Source of the DNA: Streptomyces venezuelae
GTDB taxonomy: Bacteria; Actinomycetota; Actinomycetes; Streptomycetales; Streptomycetaceae
DNA: 64,000 nt
Assembly (NCBI RefSeq): GCF_008642295.1
Contig: NZ_CP029190.1
Span: forward strand, 2,142,001-2,206,000
Reading direction: 5' to 3'
Below the pieces are notes generated by a model. It made no database searches. It was not told where the DNA came from and was given only the letters and a program-made list of their open reading frames with translations. The translations under genes were made by a program, and so were the position numbers. This document shows, one piece after another, positions 41,076 to 49,118 of this stretch; positions within the stretch are counted from its first letter, which is position 1; the number at the start of each line of letters is the position of its first letter.

Positions 41076-41101
41076 CCCACACGGGTGAGCCCACACGGGT
41101 G
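41076..41101. repeat. Tandem CCCACACGGGTG repeats upstream of yraN
   Basis: The 12-base unit CCCACACGGGTG occurs at 41076-41087 and again at 41090-41101, a 14-base period, between yraN and the DUF2469 gene. Each unit is partly self-complementary. It may be a regulator-binding site or a leftover duplication. Confidence 0.45.
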
Positions 41102-41119
41102 GCTCAGACAGCCGGCAGA

Positions 41120-41428
41120 TCAGCTGCCCGGCAGCTCGAGGTCGCTCTTGTTGAGCTCCTCGATGTTCACGTCCTTGAAGGTCAGCACCCGTACCTGCTT
41201 CACGAAGCGGGCCGGCCGGTACATGTCCCAGACCCAGGCGTCCGCCATCGAGACCTCGAAGAACACCTCGCCCTGGACCGAGTGCACCTGCATCTCGTAG
41301 TCGTTGGTCAGGTAGAAACGGCGTTCCGTCTCGATCACGTACTTGAACAGCCCGACGACGTCGCGGTACTCGCGATAGAGCTTCAGCTCCATCTCGGTCT
41401 CGTACTTCTCGAGGTCCTCGGCGCTCAT
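41120..41428 (-). CDS. DUF2469 family protein
   Basis: A 102-residue acidic cytosolic protein found throughout actinobacteria, with MSAEDLEKYETEMELKLYRE and DAWVWDMYRPARFVKQVRVLT conserved. Function is unknown. It sits between the sip-nudix cluster and the yraN operon, as in other actinobacterial genomes. ATG at 41428 is clear. Confidence 0.9.
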   Translation of the reverse strand: MSAEDLEKYETEMELKLYREYRDVVGLFKYVIETERRFYLTNDYEMQVHSVQGEVFFEVSMADAWVWDMYRPARFVKQVRVLTFKDVNIEELNKSDLELPGS

Positions 41429-41483
41429 GGCATGTTCCCCTTCAGCCGTGCGTCCCCCTATTGTGCGCCAGCCCTGGGTGCCC

Positions 41484-42062
41484 CTAAACGATTTCCGGGG
41501 CCAGGACCACCGGCGCAACCGGAGGACCGTCGTCGAGCAGTGTGCGGAACAGCTCGGCGAGTCTGGTCGGGTACACCGTCTCACGGGCCGAGAGAAGTTC
41601 CTCGGAGGTCCACCATCTGGCTCCGGCGACACTGCGTCGTTCCAGCTCGGTGAGGCCGGCCGGGGTGATCTCCGTCCGGTCGGTACGGGCCAGGAAGTAC
41701 CACTCGTCCTGCTCCCAGCGCCGCCCGTCGAAGGGGAACGAGCAGTACCGGTGCCAGAGCACCGGCCCCAGGTCCACCTGTGTGATCCCCGTCTCCTCCG
41801 CGAGTTCGCGCAGCGCGGCCTGCTCCCGGGTCTCGGTGCCCTCCACACCGCCGCCCGGGGTGAACCACCAGTCGTCGGCCGGATCGCCCGGCTCGAAGCC
41901 GTGCAGCAGCAGGATCCGGTCCGCCGGGTCCAGCAGGATCACCCGCGAGACCTTGCGCGGCCCGCCCGGCGACGTCCCGACGGCCTGCGGCCCGCCCGGC
42001 GGCACCGGCGGCACCGGCGGCACCGGCGGCACCGGCGGCACCGGCGGCAGCTCAGCCGACAC
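41484..42062 (-). CDS. Nudix hydrolase with Pro-Pro-Val repeat N-terminus
   Basis: A 192-residue Nudix protein. The box GGGVEGTETREQAALRELAE and following ETGI is complete (about residues 70-93). Family members hydrolyse nucleoside diphosphate-X compounds; the substrate here is unknown. Residues 7-23 are Pro-Pro-Val repeats encoded by nine-base tandem units. It overlaps sipZ by 11 bases, matching the known mutT-like gene at the end of the Streptomyces sip cluster. Confidence 0.9.
   Translation of the reverse strand: MSAELPPVPPVPPVPPVPPVPPGGPQAVGTSPGGPRKVSRVILLDPADRILLLHGFEPGDPADDWWFTPGGGVEGTETREQAALRELAEETGITQVDLGPVLWHRYCSFPFDGRRWEQDEWYFLARTDRTEITPAGLTELERRSVAGARWWTSEELLSARETVYPTRLAELFRTLLDDGPPVAPVVLAPEIV
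41998..42051. repeat. Nine-base tandem repeats (GGCACCGGC) in the Nudix gene 5' end
   Basis: About five perfect GGCACCGGC copies stand in a row at the 5' end of the Nudix gene, giving Pro-Pro-Val repeats. Copy number is likely to vary between strains by slippage without changing frame. Confidence 0.8.
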
Positions 42063-42813
42063 GGGCCGGTTCCCGCCCCGCCCGGCCGAACCTCCGCGCG
42101 ACCGGCCCGTGCGCGGCCCCGGCCACCACCAGTACGGCGCCCGCCACCACGGCCATCAGCTGGATCCGCAGCGGCCCCGGCTCGGACACCCCGCCGGGCA
42201 GCCCGGCGTAGGCCCGCGGGCGCTCCAGCATCTCGGCCGAGGGCCAGGCCCGGGCGTCCACCCGCGCGCTGACCGCGCTGCGGTCCACCGTGCCCTGGCC
42301 GGCTTCCTGCAGGTGGGCCCGGGAGTCCAGCGAGGCGGCCCGCCGGTCGCCCAGCAGGAAGAGCTTGCCTTCGGGGACCTTCACCTCGAACGGGGTCTCC
42401 GAGGCCATTCCGGAGTCCTTGCCGGAGCCGTCGGCCTTGATGTCGTCGATGTACGGCTCGTCCAGCTCCTTGCCGTTCACCGTCAGCCGGCCGCCCTGGG
42501 CGCAGCATCGGACGGTGTCGCCGCCGATGCCGACGACCCGCTTCACCATGGGCGCGTTGCTCCACACGGAATCAGTAAAAATCACCACGTCGCCGCGGCG
42601 CACCTCGCCGCCGCTTATTCGCTCCGCCAGCACCCGGTCCCCCGGCTGGACCGTCGGCATCATCGAATCGGTGGGAATCGTGTACGGCCGGTAGACCAGC
42701 GCACCCCATACGAACCCGCCCAGGAACAGCGCAAAGCCGATGGCCACGGCCAGCCCCGACAACACGTTGCCGAGGCGACCGCGGCCACCTGTCACTCGTT
42801 CTGATCCGCCCAT
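42052..42813 (-). CDS. sipZ: Type I signal peptidase SipZ
   Basis: A 253-residue membrane serine protease removing signal peptides. The N-terminal transmembrane helix is AVAIGFALFLGGFVWGA. The catalytic Ser is in TIPTDSMMPTVQPGD and Lys in PMVKRVVGIGGDTV. A second helix near the C-terminus is QLMAVVAGAVLVVAGAAH. ATG at 42813 is chosen because GGGGGG lies seven bases upstream, while the upstream GTG is too close to its site. It is fourth in the sipW-X-Y-Z order. Confidence 0.9.
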   Translation of the reverse strand: MGGSERVTGGRGRLGNVLSGLAVAIGFALFLGGFVWGALVYRPYTIPTDSMMPTVQPGDRVLAERISGGEVRRGDVVIFTDSVWSNAPMVKRVVGIGGDTVRCCAQGGRLTVNGKELDEPYIDDIKADGSGKDSGMASETPFEVKVPEGKLFLLGDRRAASLDSRAHLQEAGQGTVDRSAVSARVDARAWPSAEMLERPRAYAGLPGGVSEPGPLRIQLMAVVAGAVLVVAGAAHGPVARRFGRAGREPARVG

Positions 42814-42858
42814 CCCAGCGCCCCCCACACTCCGGAGATCGTCGACCTGGGCGGCAAT

Positions 42859-43800
42859 CTACCTGGCGATATGCCCGGCGGTCAGCCTCCGCCGCCGCCA
42901 CAGGACGACCGGCACCGCTCCGGCCAGGCCCCCCACGGCCGGGGCGAGCCCGACGGCCGCCGCCGCGGCCTGGTTGCCGATGCCGGGCTGGTCGAAGGTG
43001 TCCGGGACCGGCAGCGTGGACCAACGGGTGACCGGCCAGGCCACCACCACGGCCCGCCCGACGACCTTGTCGTTGGGCACGAAGCCCTTGGTCACGTCGT
43101 CCTGGTGCCACCGGGAGTCGTAGGAGTTCTGCCGGTGGTCACCCATCACCCAGATGTGGTCGGCCGGAACCTTGAGCGGGCCGAACGGCTTGTCGTCGCA
43201 CGGGGTGTTGCCGGGGTAGATGTAGCTCTCCTCCTGCAGCGCCTTCCCGTTGACCTTGACCGGGCCGCCCTTCTGGCACTCCACGGTGTCCCCGCCGACC
43301 GCGATGACCCGCTTGATCAGGTCCTTCTCCTCCGCGGACGGCATCAGGCCGATCCAGCTGAGGACCTTCTGGAAGGCATTGGGATCAGGGGTGGGCTCGC
43401 CCGCCAGCCACTGCGCCGGGTCGTGGAAGACCACGACCTCGCCGCGCTTGGGCTCGGAGCCGAACCACGGGGTGAGCTTGTCGACCAGCACCCGGTCACC
43501 GCGCTGCAGGGTGTCCTGCATCGAGTCGGACGGGATGGAGAACGCCTGCACGAGGAAGGTCTTGATCAGCAGCGCCAGCAGCAGGGCGATGCCGATGAGC
43601 AGCGGCAGTTCCTTCCAGAAGGAACGCTGGGGGGGCGGGGCGTCATCGTCCTCGACGGTGTCGTCGGCGCCGTCGGTGGGTGAGGGTCGCCCCTTTTGGG
43701 CACCGTCGGCGGCATCCTCCGGCCGCTCGAGCCGGTCCGGCCGCTCCTCGGGCTCGTCGCGTCCGGATCGTGCGCCTACTGCCACGTCCCCCACATCCAC
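42859..43800 (-). CDS. sipY: Type I signal peptidase SipY
   Basis: A 313-residue signal peptidase with a long acidic cytoplasmic N-terminus (about 60 residues), helix LPLLIGIALLLALLIKTFLV, catalytic Ser near 93 in SIPSDSMQDTLQRGD, and Lys in KDLIKRVIAVGGDTV. Box E is MGDHRQNSYDSRWHQ. A C-terminal hydrophobic segment rich in Ala/Gly ends in WRRRR. SipY is the main S. lividans peptidase in published work, from memory. Confidence 0.92.
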   Translation of the reverse strand: MDVGDVAVGARSGRDEPEERPDRLERPEDAADGAQKGRPSPTDGADDTVEDDDAPPPQRSFWKELPLLIGIALLLALLIKTFLVQAFSIPSDSMQDTLQRGDRVLVDKLTPWFGSEPKRGEVVVFHDPAQWLAGEPTPDPNAFQKVLSWIGLMPSAEEKDLIKRVIAVGGDTVECQKGGPVKVNGKALQEESYIYPGNTPCDDKPFGPLKVPADHIWVMGDHRQNSYDSRWHQDDVTKGFVPNDKVVGRAVVVAWPVTRWSTLPVPDTFDQPGIGNQAAAAAVGLAPAVGGLAGAVPVVLWRRRRLTAGHIAR

Positions 43801-43898
43801 TCCTCAACTCGAAACACCCGCCCGCGCCGGAACAGACGCAAGCCCTCCACTCCCCTAACGAGCGGGAGTTCCCTAAGGCTCGGGAGACGGAGGACACA

Positions 43899-44708
43899 CT
43901 ATGCGACGGGCCTGGGGCGACGGCGTCCTCGCCGCGCGGGGTCGGGCACCGAGGCGAATACGGCGGGCCGGTCCAGGGCGCTCCAGTGGTCGGTCGGCCA
44001 GGCGATCACGAAGGCGCGGCCCACCACGCCCTTCTCGTCGATGGTCCCCTGGAAGGCTTCGTCCAGGTGGTAGCGGGAGTCGGCCGAATTGGCGCGGTGG
44101 TCGCCCATCACGAACAGCCGGCCCTCCGGCACCCGCACTTCGAACCGGATGTCGGAGGGTGTGTTGCCGCGCATCACGTACGGCTCGTCCAGCGCGTAGC
44201 CGTTGACGCTGACCCGCCCCTTGGCATCGCAGCACTTGACGGTGTCCCCGCCCACCCCGATGACCCGCTTGATCAGGTCCTGCTCGTCGGCGGAGGGCAG
44301 CAGTCCGATGAAGGTCAGGGCCTGCTTGACCTGTTTGACGCCGACCGGGTCCCGGGGCGGCCGGGCGCTCTCGCCCCGCAGCCAGCCGCCGGGGTCCTTG
44401 AAGACCACCACGTCCCCGCGCTCGGCCTTGGCGCCGAACCACGGGGTCAGCTTGTCGACGAGCACCCGGTCGCCGATCCGGATGGTCTGCTCCATGGAGC
44501 CGGAGGGGATGGAGAAGGCCTGGACTAGGAAGGTCTTGAGGAGCAGGGCGATGCACAGCGCCACGACCACCAGCAGCGGCAGCTCGCCGGCCCGGCGGGT
44601 GCGCCGCCGGCGCCGGATCTTGCGCGCCAGCCGGCGCCGTTCGGCCCGCCCTCCCAGGGCGGCCAGCTCCTGGTCCCGCTCGGAGCGGGGCCGCCCGCGG
44701 CTACCCAT
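43899..44708 (-). CDS. sipX: Type I signal peptidase SipX
   Basis: A 269-residue signal peptidase. A strongly basic N-terminus (RKIRRRRRTRR) precedes helix ELPLLVVVALCIALLLKTFLV. Catalytic Ser is in SIPSGSMEQTIRIGD, Lys in DLIKRVIGVGGDTV, and box E MGDHRANSADSRYH. No clear C-terminal membrane helix is seen, unlike SipY and SipZ in this window. ATG 44708 overlaps the sipW stop by eight bases. Confidence 0.9.
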   Translation of the reverse strand: MGSRGRPRSERDQELAALGGRAERRRLARKIRRRRRTRRAGELPLLVVVALCIALLLKTFLVQAFSIPSGSMEQTIRIGDRVLVDKLTPWFGAKAERGDVVVFKDPGGWLRGESARPPRDPVGVKQVKQALTFIGLLPSADEQDLIKRVIGVGGDTVKCCDAKGRVSVNGYALDEPYVMRGNTPSDIRFEVRVPEGRLFVMGDHRANSADSRYHLDEAFQGTIDEKGVVGRAFVIAWPTDHWSALDRPAVFASVPDPARRGRRRPRPVA

Positions 44709-45462
44709 GCGTATCACCGGGTCCGCCGGATCTGCCCCAGCGCGAGAGCGGCCAGCCGATGAAGTCGGCCCGCCCGATCACCTTGTCCACCGGCACCATG
44801 CCGCCGCCCGGCGACCCGAGGTGGTCCCGGGAGTCACGGGACTGGGAGCGGTGGTCACCCATGACCCACAGGGTGCCCAGCGGGACGACGATTCTGAAGG
44901 GCACCTTGGAGGGCGCGTCGCCGGGGTACAGGTACGGCTCTGCCAGGGGCTCCCCGTTGACCTTGATCCGTCCCTGGGCGTCGCAGCACACCACGTCGTC
45001 CCCGCCCACGCCCACGACCCGCTTCACGAAGTGCGTGTCGGCGGGCTCGGCGAGGCCGAGTGAGGCGGCTGCTCCGTGCAGGGCCTCGCCGACCGGGTTG
45101 CCCTCGGGGCGTTCGCGTACGAAGGAGCCGGTGCCGTCGAAGACCACGACGTCACCGCGCTGCGGCTGATCGCCGAAACGGTACGCCAGCTTGTTGACCA
45201 GCACCCGGTCCCCGACCTCGAGGGTGGGCTCCATCGACCGGCTCGGGATGAGGAAGGGCTGGAGGACGAAATTGCTGAACACCAGCAGCCCGACCGCGCC
45301 CACCAGGCCGGCCACGACCGCCCGCCCCCAGGTCGGCCGCGGCAGCCGCGACCACCAGGGCAGCCGCCGGGCCGGGGGGCCGGACAACGCACAACGCGGC
45401 CCCTCCTCCCCCTCGCCGGGGGAAGAGTGGCCGCGTTGCGTGAGTCGTGCTTCGGTGTCCAT
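44701..45462 (-). CDS. sipW: Type I signal peptidase SipW
   Basis: A 253-residue signal peptidase. Helix RAVVAGLVGAVGLLVFSNFV, catalytic Ser in LIPSRSMEPTLEVGD, Lys in HFVKRVVGVGGDDV, and box E MGDHRSQSRDSRDH. The C-terminus lacks a second membrane segment. It is first of the four sip genes, 43 bases downstream of rplS. The ATG at 45462 has only a weak ribosome site. Confidence 0.9.
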   Translation of the reverse strand: MDTEARLTQRGHSSPGEGEEGPRCALSGPPARRLPWWSRLPRPTWGRAVVAGLVGAVGLLVFSNFVLQPFLIPSRSMEPTLEVGDRVLVNKLAYRFGDQPQRGDVVVFDGTGSFVRERPEGNPVGEALHGAAASLGLAEPADTHFVKRVVGVGGDDVVCCDAQGRIKVNGEPLAEPYLYPGDAPSKVPFRIVVPLGTLWVMGDHRSQSRDSRDHLGSPGGGMVPVDKVIGRADFIGWPLSRWGRSGGPGDTHG

Positions 45463-45505
45463 CGGAGGGAGCCTATCCGGCCGCCCCCGGGACCCGGAGA
45501 CGAGT

Positions 45506-45856
45506 TCAGTTGTCGCGCTTCTCCTTGATCTTCGCGGCCTTGCCGCGGAGCTCACGGAGGTAGTACAGCTTCGCGCGACGCACGTCACCGCGGGTGACGA
45601 GCTCGATCTTCTCGAAGATCGGGGAGTTCACCGGGAAGGTGCGCTCCACGCCGACGCTGAAGGAGACCTTGCGGACGGTGAAGGTCTCGGAGACGCCAGA
45701 GCCCTGGCGACGGATGACAACGCCCTTGAACTGCTGGATACGGGAGCGGTTGCCCTCGATCACGCGGACGTGCACGTTGACGGTGTCACCGGGGCGGAAG
45801 GCCGGGACGTCCGAACGCAGGGAGGCGGCGTTGACGCCATCCAGGAGAGAAGACAT
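45506..45856 (-). CDS. rplS: 50S ribosomal protein L19
   Basis: A 116-residue L19. [21 protein letters not shown] and [25 protein letters not shown] (quoted in part) are diagnostic, with a C-terminal [18 protein letters not shown] at 45856 gives the usual start and has GAAGAA upstream. It lies downstream of trmD, as in the conserved rpsP-rimM-trmD-rplS order. Confidence 0.95.
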   Translation of the reverse strand: MSSLLDGVNAASLRSDVPAFRPGDTVNVHVRVIEGNRSRIQQFKGVVIRRQGSGVSETFTVRKVSFSVGVERTFPVNSPIFEKIELVTRGDVRRAKLYYLRELRGKAAKIKEKRDN

Positions 45857-45988
45857 GTTCTTCGTCTGCTTTCTTCGCACGACGCCACAGGTCGCCGGGC
45901 GGGTTTCCGTAGAGAGATCGGATGCCGTACCACCCTGCGGGCGACGGTCCCCCTGTGGCAGGGGCGCACGCGGGCGTACAGCAGCCGC

Positions 45989-46810
45989 CTATTCTTCCAC
46001 GGCCTCGGGCCTGCGCCAAAATCGGCCGTCCGGGGTCGGCTGCCAGCCCAGGATGCTCAGGGTTTCGCGGTCCTTCTTGTCGAAGGCGGCGGCCTCGGTG
46101 CGCTCGATCAGGTCGGGCCGGTGCTGCGCGGTACGGGCGAAGGCCTGGTCCCGGCGCCAGCGCGCGATCTTCCCGTGGTGCCCGCTGAGCAGCACCTCCG
46201 GAATCCCACGGCCACGCCACTCCGGCGGCTTGGTGTACACCGGGCCTTCCAGCAGGTTGGCCATCTCGCCGGGGGCGAAGGAGTCGTCCCGGTGGGATTC
46301 GGCGTTGCCGAGCACGCCGGGCAGCAGCCGGGCCACCGCCTCGGTGATCACCAGGACGGCGGCCTCGCCGCCTGCCAGCACGTAGTCCCCGATGGAGACC
46401 TCGTAGACCGGGATGCGGGTGGCGTACTCGTCCATGACCCGGCGGTCGATGCCCTCGTACCGGGCCGGGGCGAAGATCAGCCAGGGCTTCTCGGAGAGCT
46501 CGACGGCGAGTTCCTGGGTGAACGGCCGGCCGCTGGGGGTGGGGACCACCATGACCGGGCCGTGCGCGCCGGCCTCGTACCCGGCGGCCAGGGCGTCGTC
46601 CAGGCAGTCGCCCCACGGCTCGGTCTTCATGACCATGCCGGGTCCGCCGCCGTACGGGGTGTCGTCGACGGTGTTGTGCCGGTCGTACGTCCATTCCCGC
46701 AGGTCGTGGACGTGTACGTCGAGCCGGCCGCGGGCAGCGGCCTTGCCGACCAGGGAGACGTTCAGCGGGGCCAGGTACTCGGGGAAGATCGTGACGACGT
46801 CCAGGCGCAT
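45989..46810 (-). CDS. trmD: tRNA (guanine-37-N1)-methyltransferase
   Basis: A 273-residue SPOUT methyltransferase making m1G37. The N-terminal [13 protein letters not shown] and the knot region SIGDYVLAGGEAAVLVITEA are conserved, with RHDSFAPGEMANLLEGPVYT-like substrate-binding residues (here YRDD variant HRDDSFA). The start ATG overlaps the rimM stop by one base. Confidence 0.94.
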   Translation of the reverse strand: MRLDVVTIFPEYLAPLNVSLVGKAAARGRLDVHVHDLREWTYDRHNTVDDTPYGGGPGMVMKTEPWGDCLDDALAAGYEAGAHGPVMVVPTPSGRPFTQELAVELSEKPWLIFAPARYEGIDRRVMDEYATRIPVYEVSIGDYVLAGGEAAVLVITEAVARLLPGVLGNAESHRDDSFAPGEMANLLEGPVYTKPPEWRGRGIPEVLLSGHHGKIARWRRDQAFARTAQHRPDLIERTEAAAFDKKDRETLSILGWQPTPDGRFWRRPEAVEE

Positions 46811-47367
46811 CAGGCGTCGCCCTCGGCCTCGGCGTCCCGGGTGGAGACGATCTCGGCGCGGTCGTCGATCAGCCCGGGCGGCGGGGTGATGACGCAGCGC
46901 TGCTCCTCCAGGTCGATCTCGGCGACGATCTCCTCGACGAAGGGGATCATCACCTCCGTGCCGTCGGGGCGCTCGACGATGAAGAGGTCCTGCGAGGGCA
47001 GGTGGGAGATCTCGGTGATCCGGCCGATCTCGGTGCCGTCCTCGAGCACCACGTCCAGGTCCATCAGCTGGTGGTCGTAGTACTCGTCCTCTTCCTCGGG
47101 CAGCTCCGCCGGGTCCACGTCGGCGATCAGGAGGGTGTTGCGGAGCGCCTCCGCGGCGGTGCGGTCCTTGACGCCGGCGAAGCGCAGCATCAGCCGACCG
47201 CTGTGCACCCGGCCCGTCTCGATGGTCAGCGGGCCCGCCGAAGCCGGTTCGGTGCGCAGCACGGCGCCGGGGCTGAGCCGCAGTTCCGGCTCGTCCGTGC
47301 GCACCTCGACGGTGACCTCACCCTTGATGCCGTGGGCGCGGCCGATCCGCGCGACTACCAGCTCCAC
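46810..47367 (-). CDS. rimM: Ribosome maturation factor RimM
   Basis: A 185-residue 30S assembly factor that binds S19. The N-terminal [18 protein letters not shown] and the PRC-barrel [20 protein letters not shown] are clear. The GTG start at 47367 gives normal length. It lies between khpA and trmD, with a hairpin upstream. Confidence 0.93.
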   Translation of the reverse strand: MELVVARIGRAHGIKGEVTVEVRTDEPELRLSPGAVLRTEPASAGPLTIETGRVHSGRLMLRFAGVKDRTAAEALRNTLLIADVDPAELPEEEDEYYDHQLMDLDVVLEDGTEIGRITEISHLPSQDLFIVERPDGTEVMIPFVEEIVAEIDLEEQRCVITPPPGLIDDRAEIVSTRDAEAEGDA

Positions 47368-47397
47368 TGTCTGTTGCCTCTCCTGTTCAGACGACGA

Positions 47398-47433
47398 CGG
47401 GCCGGGGCGGGCACGTGTGCCCTCCCCGGCCCG
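47398..47433 (-). terminator. Strong hairpin between khpA and rimM
   Basis: CGGGCCGGGG (47398-47407) pairs with CCCCGGCCCG (47424-47433), and inner GGGCAC pairs with GTGCCC. It could be an attenuator lowering rimM-trmD expression relative to rpsP, a difference known in other bacteria. No T-run follows. Confidence 0.6.
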
Positions 47434-47451
47434 TGCCGGTGATTCAACTGC

Positions 47452-47691
47452 TCAGCGGACCTGGTCCACGTCGACGAGGTCGACGCGGATCCCCCGGCCG
47501 CCGATGGCGCCCACGACGGTCCGCAGGGCACGTGCGGTGCGGCCGTTGCGGCCGATCACCTTGCCGAGGTCGTCGGGGTGCACCCGGACCTCGAGCACCT
47601 GCCCGCGACGCAGGTTGCGCGAGGCGACCTGCACGTCGTCGGGGTTGTCCACAATGCCCTTTACGAGGTGCTCAAGAGCCTCCTCGAGCAT
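47452..47691 (-). CDS. khpA: KH domain RNA-binding protein KhpA
   Basis: A 79-residue single KH-domain protein. The RNA-binding GxxG loop is in GKVIGRNGRTARALR. It starts at ATG 47691, two bases after the rpsP stop, and is co-transcribed with it. KhpA forms a complex with KhpB in other Gram-positives. Confidence 0.92.
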   Translation of the reverse strand: MLEEALEHLVKGIVDNPDDVQVASRNLRRGQVLEVRVHPDDLGKVIGRNGRTARALRTVVGAIGGRGIRVDLVDVDQVR

Positions 47692-47693
47692 GC

Positions 47694-48131
47694 TCAGGCC
47701 TCGGTCGACTCGGCGGCGGCCTCAGCCTCGTCCGCCTTCTTGTCGGCCTTCTTCGCCTTCTGGGTGATGGCCTCGCCCTTGGCGTCGCCACCCTCCAGAG
47801 CCTTGGCGAACTCGTCGAAGGAACGACGCTTGTCTTCCTTCGTCGCCGGCTGCAGCAGCGGCGCGGGGGCCGGGAGGCCCTTGTGCGCCTGCCAGTCACC
47901 GGTGAGCTTCAGGATCGCGAGCACGGCCTCGGTCGGCTGGGCGCCGACGGACAGCCAGTACTGCGCGCGCTCGCCGTTGACCTCGATGCGCGACGGGTTG
48001 TACGTCGGGTGGTAGATACCGATCTCTTCGATCGCGCGACCGTCACGGCGGGTGCGGGCGTCGGCGACGACGATGCGGTAGTGCGGCTGGCGAATCTTGC
48101 CGAGGCGCTTGAGCTTGATCTTGACTGCCAC
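47694..48131 (-). CDS. rpsP: 30S ribosomal protein S16
   Basis: A 145-residue S16. The core [19 protein letters not shown] and [17 protein letters not shown] are conserved. A 55-residue Lys/Ala/Glu-rich tail is typical of Streptomyces. GTG at 48131 (VAVKIKL) has AGGAGA upstream. It heads the rpsP-khpA-rimM-trmD-rplS group. Confidence 0.95.
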   Translation of the reverse strand: MAVKIKLKRLGKIRQPHYRIVVADARTRRDGRAIEEIGIYHPTYNPSRIEVNGERAQYWLSVGAQPTEAVLAILKLTGDWQAHKGLPAPAPLLQPATKEDKRRSFDEFAKALEGGDAKGEAITQKAKKADKKADEAEAAAESTEA

Positions 48132-48190
48132 TGGAGTGGTGTCTCCTGAACTTGACGTGGTTGGGCACATGAGATGCCACGTGGGGTTGC

Positions 48191-48204
48191 GGCACTCGAG
48201 TGCC
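48191..48204. repeat. 14-base palindrome GGCACTCGAGTGCC upstream of rpsP
   Basis: A perfect palindrome about 60 bases upstream of the rpsP start. It could be an operator or hairpin in the ribosomal operon leader. The rest of 48132-48307 shows nothing recognisable. Confidence 0.45.
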
Positions 48205-48307
48205 CGATGGACGCGTCAGCCGGAGGAGAGAGGGGTCCTGTGCGACTGTCGAGTACAGCTAGTCATTGTGCCATACGCCTGCGGCGCCCGGATGCGCGCG
48301 GTCCGGC

Positions 48308-48922
48308 TCAGGAGGCTGCGGCTGAAGCTGCTGCGGCTGCCACGGCCGGCTCCGGGATCCGGAAGGGCTTGCCGCAGCCGCCGCAGACGATGGGGGCCTG
48401 AGCGAGCACGGACGGCACCACCCGGACGTTGCGCCCGCAGTCGCAGACCGCCTTCACGCGGACGCCGCCACCGGAGGAACCGTGCCGGGCGGCCGGGCCC
48501 CGGAAGCTGCGCTTGGTGTCGGCGGCGGTGGCCACGGTGTGCGCCTTGAGGGCGCGCTGCAGCCGCTCCATGGTCGGCCGGTAGCGCTTCTTGGCCTCGG
48601 GGTTGAGCGAGACCAGCGAGAAGCCGCTGCTGGCGTGCGGCTCGTCGGAGTGGTCCAGGCCCATCTCCTCGGCGATCGCGAGGAACCGGCGGTTGTGGTA
48701 GCGGCCGGCCCGCGAGGTGTCCCGGACGCCGCGGGCGGCAGCGATGCCGTGGACTGCCTCGTGCAGCAGGCGCTCGAAGGAGAGCTCGGCGCCGCAGGCG
48801 GACGAGGACTCTCCGATCAGGGATTCGGGGGCGGCAAGGTCGGGCAGCTCGGGGTGGTACCGCTGAATATCGGCCCACGCCTGCGCCAGCTCTGCGGCGA
48901 GAACAGGTGGTGTCGTGCTCAC
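48308..48922 (-). CDS. SprT-like putative metalloprotease with zinc ribbon
   Basis: A 204-residue protein. FERLLHEAVHGIAAARGVRD contains HExxH (HEAVH), and the C-terminal part has CDCGRNV followed by IVCGGCGKPFRIP, a four-cysteine zinc ribbon. This layout is like SprT-family proteins, which include DNA-protein crosslink proteases. Activity is not established. An Ala-rich tail ends the protein. The GTG start at 48922 has no good ribosome site, so the start is uncertain. Confidence 0.75.
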   Translation of the reverse strand: MSTTPPVLAAELAQAWADIQRYHPELPDLAAPESLIGESSSACGAELSFERLLHEAVHGIAAARGVRDTSRAGRYHNRRFLAIAEEMGLDHSDEPHASSGFSLVSLNPEAKKRYRPTMERLQRALKAHTVATAADTKRSFRGPAARHGSSGGGVRVKAVCDCGRNVRVVPSVLAQAPIVCGGCGKPFRIPEPAVAAAAASAAAS

Positions 48923-49058
48923 GTCGTGACAACGAGCCGAGGTGCCCCGGTGTTCCGATTCCGGGCCATTCCAAATTTTTTGCACGTACCAGTCAGTTCA
49001 GTCTCATGCGTCCCGAGGAGGACGGGTGCGCAGAACTCCGGAGGAGTCGGTACGTACA

Positions 49059-49089
49059 GGTGTGCCCCGGACTACGTCCGGGGCACACC
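49059..49089 (-). terminator. Terminator after proS
   Basis: Perfect 14-base arms GGTGTGCCCCGGAC (49059-49072) and GTCCGGGGCACACC (49076-49089) with a TAC loop, 30 bases beyond the proS stop. Confidence 0.85.
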
Positions 49090-49118
49090 CGAGGCAACTC
49101 GGATCACATCAGGTCACA

